From the NCBI GenBank assembly GCA_937938065.1, contig CALDBH010000084.1, positions 1-8,816 of the forward strand: a DNA stretch of 8,816 nucleotides. The letters run 5' to 3'. Below are positions 6,023-8,816 of this stretch, in pieces. This stretch comes from an uncultured Sulfurovum sp. (GTDB taxonomy: Bacteria > Campylobacterota > Campylobacteria > Campylobacterales > Sulfurovaceae). The position numbers were made by a program, and so were the translations under genes. The notes beneath the pieces were generated by a model. That model did no database searches, was not told the origin of the DNA, and worked only from the letters and a program-made list of their open reading frames with translations. Positions within the stretch are counted from its first letter, which is position 1, and every line of letters begins with the position of its first letter.

Positions 6023-6575
6023 GCCATTATGCGGGATAGATGAGGCAGGACGTGGTCCTTTGGCAGGTTCATTGGTCATAGCTGGAGTGGTGTTGAAAAA
6101 GTCTATTGAGGGACTAATGGATTCTAAGAAGCTTACAGAGAAAAAGCGTGAAGCACTTTATCCGCTTGTGATTGAAAATTCTGAGTATCATATCGTCTCT
6201 TTTTCAGCCAAAGAGGTCGATGAGATAGGTATCTCTAAGTGTTTACAGTCAGGTTTACAAAGTATACAGAAACATTTGCCTGAAGTTGAGTATCTTTTTG
6301 ATGGAAACAGTACTTTTGGCGTTGAAAACATTACGACCATGATCAAGGCAGATACTAAAGTGGCTGAAGTCTCTGCGGCAAGTATATTGGCAAAAGTCAC
6401 ACATGACAGAGAGATGATAGAGATGGCAAAAAAATACCCTGAGTATGGGTTTGAGAAACATAAAGGGTATGGGACCAAAGCCCACATTGAGGCTTTACTC
6501 AAATATGACCGATGTGAAATGCATCGTAAAACTTTTAGAGTTAAAGGTTTGGATGACCCCGTACTAAAACTCTAA
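6009..6575 (+). CDS. rnhB: Ribonuclease HII
   Basis: This endonuclease cleaves the RNA strand of RNA-DNA hybrids and incises at single ribonucleotides in DNA, starting ribonucleotide excision repair. The 188-residue protein is of normal bacterial length. The N-terminal G-I-D-E-A-G-R-G-P-L-A-G (9-20) carries catalytic D11 and E12 and the G-R-G ribonucleotide-recognition motif. The other two acidic ligands are most likely D98 (L-F-D-G-N) and D115 (K-A-D-T-K-V). S-A-A-S-I-L-A-K-V-T-H-D-R (122-134) and H-K-G-Y-G-T (151-156) are further family signatures. Two tandem ATGs (6009 and 6012) are possible; both lie inside the end of recQ (14- or 11-bp overlap) and neither has a Shine-Dalgarno sequence, so translation probably depends on coupling to recQ. 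Both genes serve genome maintenance. The 3' end overlaps the convergent gene at 6564. Confidence 0.96.
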   Translation: MMNSKPLCGIDEAGRGPLAGSLVIAGVVLKKSIEGLMDSKKLTEKKREALYPLVIENSEYHIVSFSAKEVDEIGISKCLQSGLQSIQKHLPEVEYLFDGNSTFGVENITTMIKADTKVAEVSAASILAKVTHDREMIEMAKKYPEYGFEKHKGYGTKAHIEALLKYDRCEMHRKTFRVKGLDDPVLKL

Positions 6576-7898
6576 AGGTTTGCCGTTTATCTTTACGGAG
6601 CCATCCATTATATTGATATTATAAATTCTCTGACCCAGTGATCTTTTCGGTCTATACATCATATAAAATAGCATAGATTTTGGATCTTCTTTTAAGAAAG
6701 TAAGGATTTCTTTAGAGAGTGACAGGTTTATAGTTCCATCGATTTTATGCAGAGCATGTTTCGGTTTCATGCCTAAGCGGTAAATATCTAAAGATTTATC
6801 TATATCCAACTTGGCATCAAGGCTAAATCCATACATCTCTTTCCCATGAAGTGTTACTTTATCAACAGATAGGTTCGGAATATCGACATGCATATTATTT
6901 GAAACGAGTGTTTCTAAATGTGCATCAAACTCTTTTTCCTGAGTTCGATCTGTCTTTTGTAGTTTCTCTAAAGTATCTATATCAAGGTTACTGACATTCA
7001 TATCCATGTTTAATGTCTGCATACCAAATTTTTCTTTTTCAAAGAGGAGGTCAATATTTTTAATCTTTGTTTTGAGAGTTTCTGTAGCCAGCCCATTTTT
7101 TACAGTGGATGTTGCGTGTAGAGAAATAGTATCTGCAAAGAGCGCACCTTCCGCTTCATCAGCGATCTGTATCTTCTCTATACTGTAGTCCGTAGTATAA
7201 TCATAAGCAGTTGTTCCTGTAAGTTCATAATGACTTTGATAGCCAGAAATCGTTCTATTTAGTTTATCACTCATATAGAGGTGAAGTGTGCCAAATCTCT
7301 GCATATATTTAACTATTTGTTCCTTTTTGATCTCTCCTGAAAAGTGCAAGCCCTGGAGCGTTATCTTGACTTCTTTTTCCCCTTCTAGCTTTTCGTTTAT
7401 ATCTTTGATATAACCTTCAAATGTAGTGGTACTATGAACGATATCGACATGCATAAGGAATGTTTTTTCTTTTATCATATCTTCGAGCTGTGCTAAGACT
7501 TTTTGGTCATTTTCCGTAGTGAAGGCTGTTGTTAGATATGTTGGCAGGGTAAGAGGATACAATTCTAAAGCAATTGTATCTTTTAAGTAAGTCACATCAG
7601 TTCCTATCTGCATGCCTGTAAGCTCTTTTGCTTCTTCAACACTGGTCTGTATGCCTTTTTCTGTCAAAAACAGAGCAGCTTTCTTGGGATCATTGATTTG
7701 GATCACAAAGTGTTCGTTGTCTTTTTTTATCTCTCTGTCTGAGACAGTAAATCCATTTGTTTGCATTTCAGTGAGCTGTAGATTCACTGACTCTTGTAAT
7801 GTGTTTAGGTTTTTAACGTTTTCTGTATGATTAAAATAGTAGAGTACAGCAACAATGATAAGTGCAAGTAACCCAAAACCTAATTTTTTTCGACTCAT
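6564..7898 (-). CDS. Membrane-anchored envelope protein, DUF945/YdgA-like (uncertain family)
   Basis: The function is not known. The 444-residue protein starts M-S-R-K-K, followed by one hydrophobic helix (about residues 6-22) without a lipobox cysteine. This predicts an N-terminal anchor with the long remainder in the periplasm. The rest alternates short hydrophobic and polar residues in a beta-rich pattern with low-complexity Thr/Leu/Lys/Asp composition and contains no cysteine or tryptophan. A basic segment, Y-R-P-K-R-S-L-G-Q-R (417-426), precedes the C-terminal M-D-G-S-V-K-I-N-G-K-P-L. The overall plan, and the ending with 'xVKINGKPL', recall the DUF945 (YdgA-like) family of proteobacterial envelope proteins, but I cannot verify this. 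ATG 7898 is chosen over the in-frame TTG at 7901 because AAAGG lies 6 nt upstream. It overlaps the aroC stop by one base (TGATG), so it is likely cotranscribed and coupled with aroC. Confidence 0.75.
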   Translation of the reverse strand: MSRKKLGFGLLALIIVAVLYYFNHTENVKNLNTLQESVNLQLTEMQTNGFTVSDREIKKDNEHFVIQINDPKKAALFLTEKGIQTSVEEAKELTGMQIGTDVTYLKDTIALELYPLTLPTYLTTAFTTENDQKVLAQLEDMIKEKTFLMHVDIVHSTTTFEGYIKDINEKLEGEKEVKITLQGLHFSGEIKKEQIVKYMQRFGTLHLYMSDKLNRTISGYQSHYELTGTTAYDYTTDYSIEKIQIADEAEGALFADTISLHATSTVKNGLATETLKTKIKNIDLLFEKEKFGMQTLNMDMNVSNLDIDTLEKLQKTDRTQEKEFDAHLETLVSNNMHVDIPNLSVDKVTLHGKEMYGFSLDAKLDIDKSLDIYRLGMKPKHALHKIDGTINLSLSKEILTFLKEDPKSMLFYMMYRPKRSLGQRIYNINIMDGSVKINGKPLEF

Positions 7899-8816
7899 CA
7901 ATTACCTTTGTAAATAGCCGTCAAGTGGTCCATCTTTTTACCCATGTTAAGAAGGGTCATATCGGCAAGTGTAAGTGCCATCATGGCTTCACATACCACA
8001 GCACCCCTAATGGCAACACAAGGGTCATGTCTACCTTTGAGGTTACATTTTACCTCTTCATTATGAGTCGTGATCGTCTGCTGCTCTTGAAAGATAGACG
8101 GTGTCGGTTTGAAGTGCGTTTTTACGATGATAGTATCACCATTTGAGATACCGCCAAGCATGCCGCCAGAGTGATTGGAGGTAAAGCCATTTAGGGTAAT
8201 TTCATCATTGTTTTCACTACCTTTTAGGTGGGTACTGGCAACACCATCACCTATCTCTACCGCTTTGGCTGCGTTGATACCCATCATTGCTTCTGCAAGT
8301 ATGGCATCGAGTTTGTAGTAGAGCGGTTCTCCCAGTCCTATGGGTACGCCTGTAGCAGTGGTAAGTACCACACCGCCTACAGAGTCATGATTCTCTTTTG
8401 CTGTTAGGATCGCAGCCTCCTGTGCGGCTTCCTGTGCAGGATCAAGCGCGTACATTTTAGAACTTTTCGCATATTCAAAATCTTGTACAGACCCCTTGAT
8501 ACCATCTACTTCGCACAGCCCGCTCTGAATGGAGACACCCAATTCTTTAAGCATCAGTTTTGCAATGGCGCCACCTGCGACACGTGCAGCAGTTTCTCTG
8601 GCTGAACTTCTTCCGCCACCACGGTAGTCTCTTAACCCATATTTGTGAAAGTAGGTAAAGTCTGCATGTCCGGGACGAAAGAGGTCTTTTACATTTTCAT
8701 AGTCTTTGGATTTTTGATTGGTATTAAAAATGACCATGGCTATAGGGGTACCTGTACTTACACCCTCAAATGTACCAGAAAGGATCTCAAATTTGTCATC
8801 TTCTTTGCGTCCTGTC
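7898..8816 (-). CDS. aroC: Chorismate synthase, N-terminus cut by the window edge
   Basis: This enzyme converts 5-enolpyruvylshikimate-3-phosphate to chorismate with reduced FMN, the last step of the shikimate pathway leading to aromatic amino acids and folate. 305 codons are visible (first full codon at 8815-8813). By comparison with the E. coli enzyme (about 361 residues), roughly the first 50-55 residues are missing. The Met codon at 8737 is internal: the frame continues upstream with [16 protein letters not shown], which aligns with the family. Visible hallmarks are R-P-G-H-A-D (fragment 47-52, with the catalytic-type His), [17 protein letters not shown] (59-75), [14 protein letters not shown] in the FMN-binding part, and K-G-R-H-D-P-C-V (260-267). 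It ends in a short tail after M-D-H. It is the first visible gene of a two-gene - strand unit; its promoter lies outside the window. Confidence 0.97.
   Translation of the reverse strand, partial: TGRKEDDKFEILSGTFEGVSTGTPIAMVIFNTNQKSKDYENVKDLFRPGHADFTYFHKYGLRDYRGGGRSSARETAARVAGGAIAKLMLKELGVSIQSGLCEVDGIKGSVQDFEYAKSSKMYALDPAQEAAQEAAILTAKENHDSVGGVVLTTATGVPIGLGEPLYYKLDAILAEAMMGINAAKAVEIGDGVASTHLKGSENNDEITLNGFTSNHSGGMLGGISNGDTIIVKTHFKPTPSIFQEQQTITTHNEEVKCNLKGRHDPCVAIRGAVVCEAMMALTLADMTLLNMGKKMDHLTAIYKGN
7905..7909 (-). promoter_or_regulatory. Ribosome-binding site inside the aroC end, fixing the start at 7898
   Basis: On the - strand AAAGG (7909 down to 7905) lies 6 nt before ATG 7898. It sits within the last codons of aroC, supporting coupled translation of the downstream envelope-protein gene and favouring ATG 7898 over TTG 7901. 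Confidence 0.7.

Noticed and set aside
6188..6502. 104-codon open frame on the - strand inside rnhB
   Set aside because: It is antisense to the conserved catalytic core of RNase HII. No domain or translation signal supports it.
7862..8146. 94-codon open frame on the + strand
   Set aside because: It lies wholly antisense to the 3' end of aroC and the start of the next gene, both well supported. Its translation has no recognisable domain and its start has no ribosome-binding site.
8735..8737. ATG at 8737 as the aroC start
   Set aside because: The frame stays open to the window edge, and the upstream translation aligns with conserved chorismate synthase sequence, so this Met is internal.
1..8816. 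Mobile element, prophage, CRISPR or defence system
   Set aside because: No transposase, integrase, spaced-repeat array, long terminal inverted repeats or tRNA was seen. All genes are typical chromosomal genes with even composition.

Overview
The window is a gene-dense, moderately AT-rich bacterial chromosome segment. Its gene content and protein character suggest Campylobacterota, perhaps a Sulfurovum- or Sulfurimonas-like organism. This placement is an inference from a pst operon with compact permeases, AT-rich codon use, and a site resembling the Campylobacter pho box. No rRNA or marker gene is present to confirm it.

Left part (1-4177), phosphate module on the + strand: the 3' end of pstS (periplasmic phosphate-binding protein), a 172-bp gap, then pstC, pstA and pstB (the high-affinity phosphate ABC importer), phoU, and a PhoB/OmpR-type response regulator. 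pstC/pstA overlap by one base, pstA/pstB are 20 bp apart, and phoU starts 10 bp after pstB. The pstS-pstC gap holds a perfect 9-bp hairpin just after pstS. It also holds a perfect 8-bp inverted repeat that fits the Campylobacter-type pho box, placed 10 bp upstream of a plausible -10 element. This suggests that pstC and the genes after it have their own phosphate-controlled promoter, with reduced read-through from pstS. No sensor kinase gene lies beside the regulator in the visible sequence, and the PhoU-like protein lacks most of the usual metal-binding acidic residues.

Middle part (4178-6575), nucleic-acid maintenance on the + strand: a full-length RecQ helicase and ribonuclease HII (rnhB), overlapping by 14 bp. 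The 60-bp spacer before recQ carries three TGAC repeats at an exact 10-bp period, plus an inverted copy.

Right part (6564-8816), - strand: chorismate synthase (aroC, N-terminus outside the window), followed with a 1-base overlap by a gene for a membrane-anchored envelope protein that resembles the DUF945/YdgA family. This last gene runs convergently into rnhB with a 12-bp overlap of coding ends and no terminator between them.

No mobile element, CRISPR array, tRNA or rRNA was seen. Nothing in the window amounts to a clearly novel system. The most interesting points are the internal Pho-type site, the apparently leaderless promoter of the response regulator, the phased repeat upstream of recQ, and the degenerate PhoU.
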